Source: CAZNUM01 sp046861615
GTDB lineage: Bacteria; Fidelibacterota; Marinisomatia; Marinisomatales; TCS55
Assembly (NCBI GenBank): GCA_046861615.1
Contig: JBHHUS010000070.1
Span: 1-6,923, forward strand
DNA length: 6,923 bases
Direction: 5' to 3'
Part shown: positions 1 through 4,586 of the stretch, piece after piece
How positions within the stretch are numbered: the first letter of the stretch is position 1
Layout of the letters: every line of letters starts with the position of its first letter
The notes under the pieces: model-generated
The model's database searches: none
Seen by the model: the letters and a program-made list of their open reading frames with translations, nothing else
What the model was told of the DNA's origin: nothing
Translations under genes and position numbers: made by a program

Positions 1-126
1 CCGATTCAATGTGAAAAAGCACTGAATCGGCTGAAAAAAGAAAAGAATCTTCAGGGTATGAAGATTCACACAACAAACAAGATAAAAAAGGAAAATAATA
101 ATGAATCCTTTAATAACATACGATGA
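1..126 (+). CDS. Possible 3' end of a gene cut by the left edge, unknown product
   Basis: The first reading frame is open from base 1 to a TGA at 124-126 and encodes about 41 residues. The product is very rich in Lys and Asn (for example ALNRLKKEKN), as expected for the C-terminal tail of a small AT-rich accessory protein. No domain is recognisable. The frame overlaps the next gene start at 101 by 26 bases, which is tolerable in compact phage or plasmid DNA. A hairpin at 1-30 lies inside this frame, so the stretch could instead be non-coding. No start is visible, and the call rests only on the open frame reaching the edge and its plausible composition. Confidence 0.35.
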   Translation, partial: PIQCEKALNRLKKEKNLQGMKIHTTNKIKKENNNESFNNIR

Positions 127-232
127 CGGTTACTTTAGTACTCGTTATCATGTAAGAGTAAATAACAGAACATTTGTCGCTCATTCATTGAGTGCCAATA
201 AACCGAATAATAATAAAGAAAGGAGAATATAA
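101..232 (+). CDS. Small hypothetical protein, 43 aa
   Basis: An ATG at 101 follows a purine-rich AAGGAAA about seven bases upstream, which serves as a ribosome binding site. The product has 43 residues, with an aromatic and basic middle (YFSTRYHVRV) and a polar, Asn-rich tail. There is no signal peptide or membrane segment, and I recognise no family. Its TAA stop at 230-232 shares its last A with the ATG of the next gene (TAATG), the arrangement of translationally coupled genes, which is the best evidence that both small frames are real. Tiny genes packed like this are typical of phage, plasmid or integrative-element DNA. Function unknown. Confidence 0.5.
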   Translation: MNPLITYDDGYFSTRYHVRVNNRTFVAHSLSANKPNNNKERRI

Positions 233-402
233 TGGCATACTATAATGGAAGAGGTGAAAGGATCTGGAATCCTAGCGCCTACTATAAGGCTGTAAGAGAA
301 GACCGATACGGTTATAATAGTTATAGCCGCGGATTTTCTCATGGGTATTCCTGCGGATATAGCGATGGATATAGGGATGCCTGTGATGATAACGGCTGGT
401 AA
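232..402 (+). CDS. Small Gly/Tyr-rich hypothetical protein, 56 aa
   Basis: The ATG at 232-234 overlaps the preceding stop and has a good Shine-Dalgarno sequence (AAAGGAG, 218-224). The product has 56 residues and is strikingly rich in Tyr and Gly. Its C-terminal half carries a short periodic pattern (GFSHGYSCGYSDGYRDA, about residues 34-50) in which an aromatic-Gly pair recurs every four residues. Low-complexity GY-type repeats occur in small phage- and plasmid-encoded proteins, but I cannot name a family. It contains two Cys (41 and 51) and is soluble-looking, with no signal peptide. It lies directly upstream of the stem-loop at 411-457. Function unknown. Confidence 0.6.
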   Translation: MAYYNGRGERIWNPSAYYKAVREDRYGYNSYSRGFSHGYSCGYSDGYRDACDDNGW

Positions 403-410
403 GGAAAGAA

Positions 411-457
411 AATAGAGTTACTCCCGTAGCATGAATGTGAGCGGGAGTATCTCTATT
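411..457 (+). promoter_or_regulatory. Strong intergenic stem-loop, 16-bp stem
   Basis: Bases 411-426 pair with 442-457: AATAGAG with CTCTATT, one T/T mismatch, then TACTCCCG with CGGGAGTA, closing a 15-base loop. The stem begins nine bases after the stop of the 56-aa gene and ends about 30 bases before the next ATG. There is no T-run after it on the plus strand and no clear one on the other strand, so it is not a textbook intrinsic terminator. It could stabilise the upstream mRNA end, act as a processing site or bind a protein. The structure is seen in the sequence; the role is a guess. Confidence 0.5.
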
Positions 458-488
458 ACTAATCACTAATTGAAATTGGAGAAATAAA

Positions 489-737
489 ATGAAAACAAAA
501 AAATCCATGGAGGGAAAAAACCCTAACATTAAAGATAATACATTGCTAAGAACTAGTAATCCTGAATTTCAACATATTATAGATTATTTTCTAGTGATGA
601 TTGCTATGTTGAAGAATATGGATAATACTTTTATTGATGATAGAGAATACCTCTGTTTCAATATTAGCATGTTAAATGAAATGATAAAACCGTTGAATAA
701 TTTAAAGTCAAATTTATTAAAATATTTAAATGATTGA
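489..737 (+). CDS. Hypothetical protein, 82 aa, AT-rich accessory gene
   Basis: The ATG at 489 has a GGAG at 478-481 at suitable spacing. The 82-residue product has a basic, polar N-terminus (MKTKKSMEGKN) followed by what look like two or three amphipathic helices: about residues 27-43 (IIDYFLVMIAMLKNM) and 56-80 (LNEMIKPLNNLKSNLLKYL). The hydrophobic patches are short and interrupted, so a membrane segment is unlikely. I recognise no family. The gene is among the most AT-rich in the window and sits with two other small unknown genes, which suggests phage- or plasmid-derived DNA. A small regulatory or structural protein is possible, but nothing in the sequence shows it. Confidence 0.6.
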   Translation: MKTKKSMEGKNPNIKDNTLLRTSNPEFQHIIDYFLVMIAMLKNMDNTFIDDREYLCFNISMLNEMIKPLNNLKSNLLKYLND

Positions 738-767
738 AAAACCTGTACAGCTAACCTTCTTGTCTAA

Positions 768-898
768 CTAACAGAATTTCTCATCAGACAAGGGATAACC
801 GCTCCCGAAACAGCCAACCAATTTGGTGTTGCGAAATAAACCTACCATCATAGTTGGAAAGATACAGTGAGATGCGAGAGGATCAAGCCCAAGGCCAT
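768..898 (+). pseudogene. Decayed IS3-type transposase OrfA fragment
   Basis: In one frame (from 768) the translation reads LIRQGITAPETANQFGVAK, an in-frame TAA at 837-839, then TYHHSWK. After a shift of one frame at about 858-860 it continues RYSEMREDQAQGH before another stop (899-901). Together these line up with the helix-turn-helix start of IS3-family OrfA proteins, which run LLSQGxTVAEAxRQIGVxxxTYYRW, then KEYGGxxxDQAKRL. The match covers both turn helices and the DQA motif, so the identity is quite convincing although based on remembered family consensus. The fragment has at least one nonsense and one frameshift mutation, lacks a start and is not followed by a recognisable OrfB, so it is dead. 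No terminal inverted repeats were found. Confidence 0.6.
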
Positions 899-912
899 TA
901 ATTTTTAGGCAG

Positions 913-971
913 TATATCGGGAGTTCTTTCAAAGTTCCAACAAAATCTCTTCGAGAGAACCCCTTTGGGGG
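913..971. other. Cluster of short hairpins between the IS remnant and the repeat
   Basis: Within the gene-free stretch 899-1082, three small foldable units sit close together: TCTCT-tcg-AGAGA (946-958), an enclosing GTTCT (913-917) with AGAAC (956-960), and CCCC-ttt-GGGG (about 961-970). No coding frame of plausible quality crosses them on either strand. They could be the end of the decayed insertion sequence or part of a structured RNA. No T-run follows, so they are not terminators. Confidence 0.25.
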
Positions 972-999
972 AATCTACCCGCCCCGACAAAAACCATTC

Positions 1000-1068
1000 A
1001 CCTTGAAAAGGTGGGAAACAATTCCAGCCGTAAAGTAAAAGTATCTTTTCCCACCTTTTCAAGGCGCA
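1000..1068 (+). repeat. 69-bp palindromic repeat, copy 1
   Basis: This copy differs from the copy at 2402-2470 at only three of 69 positions (1044, 1047 and 1065) and has the same orientation. The outer arms form a perfect 17-bp stem: 1001-1017 pairs with 1048-1064, and A1018/T1047 extends it here. The loop is 30 bases and is conserved between the copies almost as well as the arms. Each arm is itself a small palindrome (CACCTTGAAAAGGTG), so two small hairpins can form instead of one long one. I find no integron-type GTTRRRY/RYYYAAC core sites and no open reading frame. It marks the left end of the toxin-antitoxin block. A MITE-, REP- or recombination-site-like element is the likely class, but the type is not identified. 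Confidence 0.85.
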
Positions 1069-1082
1069 GAACAAATTTTATT

Positions 1083-1110
1083 TTAACAACCGGAACTATG
1101 CCACTATAAT
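1083..1110 (+). promoter_or_regulatory. Predicted sigma-70-type promoter of hicAB
   Basis: TTAACA (1083-1088; five of six bases match the -35 consensus) lies 16 bp before a perfect TATAAT (1105-1110). Transcription would start near 1117, giving a leader of about 37 bases before the ATG at 1154. The promoter begins 14 bases after repeat copy 1, so it belongs to the block between the repeats. HicB usually represses its own promoter through its DNA-binding domain. I looked for an operator in 1111-1145 and saw only a weak CAAT/ATTG inverted pair. Confidence 0.5.
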
Positions 1111-1153
1111 TTAGTTGCAATATTAATGAAGTAATTGATAGTTTTTGATCAAG

Positions 1154-1426
1154 ATGACTGCGATTCAAAAGCTAATTGGACGATTCTGTATGAAACCAAA
1201 GGATTTTCGCTATTCCGAGGTTAAGAAACTTTTGAATTACTTCAATTATTCGGAGGTGAAGAAAGGAAAAACCTCCGGATCAAGAGTTTCTTTTGTTGAA
1301 AATGATACAAAGCATGTCATCGGCTTACATAAACCACATACCAGCGGTGCAGCGGTTCCCCGATATGAATTGGATCAAATAGAACAGGCCCTGTTGGATC
1401 AAAAAAAATTAATACCTGATAAATAA
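1154..1426 (+). CDS. hicA: HicA-type mRNA interferase toxin
   Basis: HicA toxins are small double-stranded-RNA-binding-like proteins that cleave mRNA and are held inactive by HicB. The product (90 aa from the ATG at 1154) has the usual size and motifs of the LHKPH subgroup: KLIGRFCMKPKDF (6-18), KKGKTSGSRVSF (36-47), LHKPH (58-62) and PRYELDQIEQAL (69-80). The canonical catalytic His of the GSH motif is Arg44 here, which I believe is usual in this subgroup, with the LHKPH histidines conserved. A TTG at 1145 would add three residues; neither start has a clear Shine-Dalgarno, and the ATG is preferred because homologues start at about this point. YSEVKK occurs twice (20-25, 32-37). hicB follows after 15 bases. 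The frame is intact, so activity is plausible but not shown. Confidence 0.85.
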   Translation: MTAIQKLIGRFCMKPKDFRYSEVKKLLNYFNYSEVKKGKTSGSRVSFVENDTKHVIGLHKPHTSGAAVPRYELDQIEQALLDQKKLIPDK

Positions 1427-1441
1427 ACTAAAGGTGACGAA

Positions 1442-1792
1442 ATGAACCAAAACCTGCTTGTATATAAAGGGTTTTACGGCGTAGTCCACTACAGTCCGGA
1501 GGATGAATGCTTATATGGCACGATCGTCGGCATTACAGACAGTATTTCTTACCATAGCCCGACAGCCCGAGGGATTCGTAAAGCTTTCAAGGAAGCTGTA
1601 GATGATTATATCAGCACGTGCAAATCAATTGGAAAGTCGCCTTTAAAATCCTATACTGGCAATATTAATGTCAGGTTAAAACCGGAGACACATCTTAAGG
1701 CAGCTATTAAAGCAAAAACTTCAGGAAAATCAATCAACAGCCTTATCAATGAAGCGGTGGAAAAAGAAGTAAAGTCGGTTTCACTTCCTTAA
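1442..1792 (+). CDS. hicB: HicB-family antitoxin with ribbon-helix-helix domain
   Basis: This is the antitoxin of the pair. HicB binds HicA through an N-terminal partial RNase-H-like fold and represses the operon through a C-terminal DNA-binding domain. The 116-aa product shows both: YKGFYGVVHYSPEDECLYGTI (8-28) and the helix with AFKEAVDDYISTCKSIGKSP (48-67) form the HicB fold. INVRLKPETHLKAA (75-88) and SGKSINSLINEAVEKE (94-109) form a ribbon-helix-helix, not the HTH seen in other HicB proteins. The start is supported by AAAGGTG just upstream and the 15-base gap from hicA. The length is normal and no defect is visible. It ends 64 bases before the stop of the minus-strand toxin remnant, so the two TA modules converge. 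Confidence 0.88.
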   Translation: MNQNLLVYKGFYGVVHYSPEDECLYGTIVGITDSISYHSPTARGIRKAFKEAVDDYISTCKSIGKSPLKSYTGNINVRLKPETHLKAAIKAKTSGKSINSLINEAVEKEVKSVSLP

Positions 1793-1855
1793 AGAGGGAA
1801 GGTCTGGCCTGTTACTCAAGCCTCATTTAAAACAAAACCAGAAAATAGCTGTATT

Positions 1856-2148
1856 TTATGGATGAGGTAAAATAGAGATAATTGTGATTTGTTTTCTTTC
1901 AAGTCCGTAATACCAGAATATCCTACAAGCTCCGGGTGTGTTTTGTTGTGCTGAGGATTCCCATATCTTCTCTCCCTTAGGTCCTGAAAGTGATTGATAG
2001 GATTTAGAATTCAAGCTTGGATGTCTGGGATTATTTTGAAGGTATTTTAATAATTTTGGGACAGCATAAAAAATGCTTTTTTTGAATTATCTTATTTGAG
2101 ATCGGCCAATTCATTTTTACAAGTGTCGGTTAGCCGAATCCTGTACAT
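1856..2148 (-). pseudogene. Frameshifted RelE/ParE-like toxin, second TA module
   Basis: The minus strand from 2086 down to a TAA at 1856-1858 is open for 76 codons but has no ATG, GTG or TTG start near its beginning. Its translation has the hallmarks of a RelE/ParE-superfamily subgroup: KLLKYLQNNPRHPSLNSK (11-28), SLSGPKGEKIWESSA (32-46), then PGACRIFWYYG (51-61) and ITIISILPHP (67-76), ending at PHP. Directly after the antitoxin stop (TAA 2149-2151) an ATG (2146-2148) starts MYRIRLTDTCKNELADLK, which fits the missing first strand and helix, but a TAA at 2092-2094 and a frame change separate the parts. I infer an inactivated toxin gene, once translationally coupled to its antitoxin. The family match is from memory of consensus patterns. 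Confidence 0.65.
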
Positions 2149-2385
2149 TTACAGAGCGTTTAAAAAATCGTCTATATCATCAATGGAGGTTATTTTTATG
2201 CCTATAACGTCTTTAACACCCTGCTGGAATTTTTGAAATGATATCGGATTTTCATATAACCATTTCTCCTTTGCAGGTATTTTCATTTTTGGTTTTAATA
2301 AAACATCTCCCGTTGAATTAATAAAGATTTCGAATTCGTTTAGTATTGAGATGCGTTTGTAAAATGAAAATATTTTTACCCCCAA
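2149..2385 (-). CDS. AbrB/MazE-like antitoxin, apparently 5'-truncated
   Basis: The 78-residue frame ends with features common in antitoxins that partner RelE/ParE toxins: a strand pair EFEIFINSTGDVLLKPK (17-33) resembling the second half of the AbrB/MazE swapped-hairpin domain, then IPAKEKWLYENP (36-47), a toxin-binding-type helix with QQGVKDV (54-60) and an acidic tail DDIDDFLNAL. The usual start of that domain (a SKGQITIP-like strand) is missing. The only start is a TTG at 2383-2385 without a convincing ribosome binding site. The frame stays open upstream, but into repeat copy 2, where the translation looks meaningless. The simplest reading is that about 10-15 N-terminal residues were lost when the repeat arrived. 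The toxin remnant follows immediately. It may not be functional. Confidence 0.5.
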   Translation of the reverse strand: MGVKIFSFYKRISILNEFEIFINSTGDVLLKPKMKIPAKEKWLYENPISFQKFQQGVKDVIGIKITSIDDIDDFLNAL

Positions 2386-2401
2386 ATTAATTCTATACTG
2401 T

Positions 2402-2470
2402 ACCTTGAAAAGGTGGGAAACAATTCCAGCCGTAAAGTAAAAGTAACTCTTCCCACCTTTTCAAGGTGCA
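2402..2470 (+). repeat. 69-bp palindromic repeat, copy 2
   Basis: This is the second copy of the element at 1000-1068, offset by exactly 1,402 bases with no insertions or deletions. The stem is 2403-2419 with 2450-2466, extended outward by A2402/T2467 and, beyond one G-T pair, by two more pairs. It lies 16 bases upstream of the only start codon of the minus-strand antitoxin and at the border between AT-rich accessory DNA and the GC-richer gene run on the right. A T-run (about 2474-2480) follows on the plus strand, but it is eight bases from the stem, too far for a normal terminator. Confidence 0.85.
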
Positions 2471-2542
2471 ACGTATTTTTTTAATCCCTCCGGATTGGAA
2501 GGATTGAGGTAAATTCAACCCACTGTCAGCCGGTTTAATATC

Positions 2543-3301
2543 ATGATCTTAAAGAAAAATCACCTTTTTCTGATTCTGATCATTCAGTGGATTGGTTCCT
2601 GTCTGGGGCAATCACTTCCTGCTATTCCTTTTTCAGACTTGGTTGAGGGTGATTCTGTTTTTATTTCCGGGGGAAAATTAATTGCCAGTCCTTCAGGATT
2701 GAATCTGATTCAATTTCCGGACAGCCGCTCTGATACGGTCTTCATTGCCGTCCACGGGTACGGTTCCCGGGGCTACGAATGGGTACACCCGCTAAAGCTC
2801 ATGGCCGCCTCCGGACAGGAAACTTTTTTCTACCGCTGGGACTGGAATGACTGTCCCCGGGAGGCCACTGACAGACTGGAAAAAGCGATTCAACAGTTGT
2901 TAGTCCAACAACCGGAGATTCGTCATTTCATTATTTTCGGTCACAGCTATGGTGGCGTAATCGTAGCATTACTGGCCCGGGAATTGCACGATTCCATTTC
3001 GGTGGCCCTGAATTCAGTGGCGGCACCCCTGGGAGGCCACATCAGGCTCGCGGCCCGCTGCCCTGATTTCCCCGATTTTAAGGATGTTGACGGAAGTGGT
3101 CTGACCCAGTGGCGCACCCGGAAAGAACAGGACGGCGCCTTTCGGGATCTGCCCCTGGACCCCCAGGTGGTGGATTTAGCTCAGAGCCAGGTAATCCTGC
3201 TACCGGATAGCATCAATGGCGTTCGACTGGGACATAACCGGTCTATTTCCTGGGTTCTGGATCAATATTTTAACGATCGGCCTGAGAAGTCAACGGAATG
3301 A
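2543..3301 (+). CDS. Exported alpha/beta-hydrolase (lipase/esterase-like)
   Basis: The 252-aa product is an alpha/beta-fold serine hydrolase that probably acts on an ester or amide outside the cytoplasm; the substrate is unknown. Residues 1-24 form a signal peptide (KK, then a hydrophobic stretch), with either signal peptidase I cleavage near CLGQS or a loose lipobox at Cys20. After it come the oxyanion-side motif VHGYGSRGYEW (70-80), the nucleophile elbow GHSYGG (133-138, Ser135) and a C-terminal HNRSISWVL with the likely catalytic His231; the acid is probably Asp211 or Asp222. No lid domain is evident. No Shine-Dalgarno precedes the ATG. The TGA overlaps the next start (ATGA), so it is probably co-expressed with the dehydrogenase. 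Confidence 0.8.
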   Translation: MILKKNHLFLILIIQWIGSCLGQSLPAIPFSDLVEGDSVFISGGKLIASPSGLNLIQFPDSRSDTVFIAVHGYGSRGYEWVHPLKLMAASGQETFFYRWDWNDCPREATDRLEKAIQQLLVQQPEIRHFIIFGHSYGGVIVALLARELHDSISVALNSVAAPLGGHIRLAARCPDFPDFKDVDGSGLTQWRTRKEQDGAFRDLPLDPQVVDLAQSQVILLPDSINGVRLGHNRSISWVLDQYFNDRPEKSTE

Positions 3302-3978
3302 AAGTCTGTCTCATCACCGGTGCCAATCGCGGTTTGGGCTTGGAATTTGTCCGGCAATTATCCCGGGAGGGATACCAGGTTCTGGCCGGGTGCCGGAATC
3401 CGCATAAGGCCCGGGAATTGAAAACCCTGATTCCGGAGGAAGCTGTTTTTACGCTGGATGTAAAGGATGAGCACCAGATCGAAGAGCTGGTTGAAACAAT
3501 CAAATCGCGCAATATTAAGCTGGACTTGATCATTAATAATGCCGGAATAGGCGGAGATAATAAAGAATTGGAAGATGTGACCAGCACCGATTTATTGAAT
3601 GTTTTTCACACTAATACCGTGGGGCCCCTGCTGATAGCAAAAGCCTGCCTCCCTCTGCTGAAAAGAAATTCCAAAATAGTGAATATATCCTCCCGTATGG
3701 GATCGATCGGCGATAACTCCAGCGGAGGGTTTTACAGTTACCGCATTAGCAAAGCAGCGATGAACATGGCCACCATGACCCTTTACCGGGACCTCACTGC
3801 CCGGTCGATTGCAGTAGTGGCAGTTCATCCCGGGTGGGTGCGCACCCGCATGGGCACAGCCGTGGCACCGCTAGATCCACCTACAGCCGTGGCGGGATTA
3901 TTGCGGGTGATTCGCCGGCCGGGGGCTGAACTCAGCGGTAAATTCATTGACTACCAGGGAAAGGAACTTCCATGGTAG
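3298..3978 (+). CDS. Short-chain dehydrogenase/reductase, C-factor-like
   Basis: This is a classical SDR oxidoreductase that uses NAD(P)(H) to interconvert a carbonyl and an alcohol in the cytoplasm. Visible motifs in the 226-aa product are TGANRGLG (7-14, cofactor glycines), Asp54 in the adenine-binding LDV, NNAG (80-83), the catalytic serine region ISS (130-132) and YRISK (Tyr148, Lys152), followed by HPGWVRT (177-183). The NRGLGLEFVRQL start and ACR-type residues after the second strand (GCRNP) resemble C-factor/CsgA-like and sniffer-like carbonyl reductases, which tend to prefer NADPH. It begins in the ATGA overlap with the hydrolase gene and ends 13 bases before the isomerase gene. The substrate cannot be read from the sequence. 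Confidence 0.9.
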   Translation: MKVCLITGANRGLGLEFVRQLSREGYQVLAGCRNPHKARELKTLIPEEAVFTLDVKDEHQIEELVETIKSRNIKLDLIINNAGIGGDNKELEDVTSTDLLNVFHTNTVGPLLIAKACLPLLKRNSKIVNISSRMGSIGDNSSGGFYSYRISKAAMNMATMTLYRDLTARSIAVVAVHPGWVRTRMGTAVAPLDPPTAVAGLLRVIRRPGAELSGKFIDYQGKELPW

Positions 3979-3986
3979 GGGAGGAG
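3978..3986 (+). promoter_or_regulatory. Shine-Dalgarno that fixes the isomerase start
   Basis: GGGGAGGAG ends five bases before the ATG at 3992. The frame is open back to a TTG at 3947, but that start lies inside the SDR gene, has no ribosome binding site and would hide the signal peptide behind 15 polar residues. Confidence 0.75.
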
Positions 3987-3991
3987 AAAGA

Positions 3992-4555
3992 ATGAAAAGA
4001 CTGAATCTTATCTTGTTGATCCTGTTTTGCGCTTGCTCTAAACCGAATCCAAAGGTACTGATTGACACCGACCTGGGTGAGATCATCGTGGAGTTGTACG
4101 CCCGGCAGGCGCCGGTGACGGTTAAGAATTTCGTTAAGCATATAAAAGCGGGGACTTATAAGAATGCCAGCTTTTACCGGGTTGTTAGAGCAGATAATCA
4201 GCCCGGGGATTCGGTGAAAATTGAAGTCATCCAGGGGGGAGTTCGGGATGAAGAACAGCGCTATAAGCCGATTAAACACGAATCCACCAGGCAAACGCAA
4301 TTGTCCCATAAAAATGGTGTCATCTCCATGGCCCGCTCGGAACCGGGAACGGCGACAACTGAATTTTTCATCTGCATTGGTGATCAGCCGGAATTGGACT
4401 ATGGTGGTAAACGAAATCCTGACGGTCAGGGCTTCGCCGCTTTCGGGAAGGTAATTGAAGGGATGGCGATTGTCGGGGCGATCCATCAGCAATCGGTCAA
4501 TGGTCAATATTTATTAACGCCGGTTCCCATAATCACTATGCGAATCAACAATTGA
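3992..4555 (+). CDS. Cyclophilin-type peptidyl-prolyl cis-trans isomerase, lipoprotein
   Basis: It catalyses cis-trans isomerisation at proline bonds and so helps exported proteins fold; the N-terminus puts it in the periplasm or on a membrane. The 187-aa product begins with a lipoprotein-type signal (MKRLNLILLILFCAC, likely lipidated Cys15, lipobox somewhat atypical). The cyclophilin core follows: TDLGEIIVELY (26-36), APVTVKNFV (40-48), FYRVVR (61-66, with the catalytic-type Arg63), IQGG (80-83), ISMARSEPGTATTEFFI (111-127) and FGKVIEGM (151-158). The usual tryptophan of eukaryotic cyclophilins is absent, as in most bacterial forms. It follows the SDR gene by 13 bases and probably shares its transcript. 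Confidence 0.9.
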   Translation: MKRLNLILLILFCACSKPNPKVLIDTDLGEIIVELYARQAPVTVKNFVKHIKAGTYKNASFYRVVRADNQPGDSVKIEVIQGGVRDEEQRYKPIKHESTRQTQLSHKNGVISMARSEPGTATTEFFICIGDQPELDYGGKRNPDGQGFAAFGKVIEGMAIVGAIHQQSVNGQYLLTPVPIITMRINN

Positions 4556-4564
4556 AATTATCCC

Positions 4565-4583
4565 TTAAACCAGGGAGGTTTAA
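4565..4583 (+). promoter_or_regulatory. Hairpin overlapping the cupin ribosome binding site
   Basis: TTAAACC (4565-4571) and GGTTTAA (4577-4583) form a perfect 7-bp stem around the five-base loop AGGGA. The Shine-Dalgarno GGGAGG (4573-4578) lies partly in the loop and partly in the 3' arm, just before the ATG at 4587. Folding could lower translation of the cupin. The stem is mostly A-T, so the effect may be small or the match accidental. Confidence 0.3.
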
Positions 4584-4586
4584 AAT

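Noticed and set aside
1..30. Hairpin at the left edge (CCGATTCA with TGAATCGG)
   Set aside because: It lies inside an open frame, has a mismatch beyond eight pairs and is followed by purines, so it is not a terminator and too little context is visible to assign a role.
272..529. Minus-strand frame of 85 codons opposite the small genes
   Set aside because: It crosses the stem-loop and two plus-strand genes with good ribosome binding sites, and its composition is not protein-like.
1000..1068. Integron attC site, suggested by size, palindromic form and the TA genes
   Set aside because: No RYYYAAC or GTTRRRY core sites are found at the right places on either strand of either copy, and a normal cassette would hold one module in one direction.
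1118..1137. Inverted pair CAAT/ATTG as a HicB operator
   Set aside because: Only four bases per arm match and the rest of the arms differ, which is easily chance in AT-rich DNA.
2063..2083. Intrinsic terminator for hicAB (AGCAT-aaaaa-ATGCT then seven Ts)
   Set aside because: The stem is only five pairs and AT-rich, lies about 270 bases past hicB, and falls within the start of the toxin remnant, where the same bases read as FKKSIFYAV. It is probably coincidental.
3944..4507. Long minus-strand frame (187 codons) opposite the isomerase gene
   Set aside because: It is antisense to a well-recognised cyclophilin gene, has no family-like motifs and no supporting start signals.
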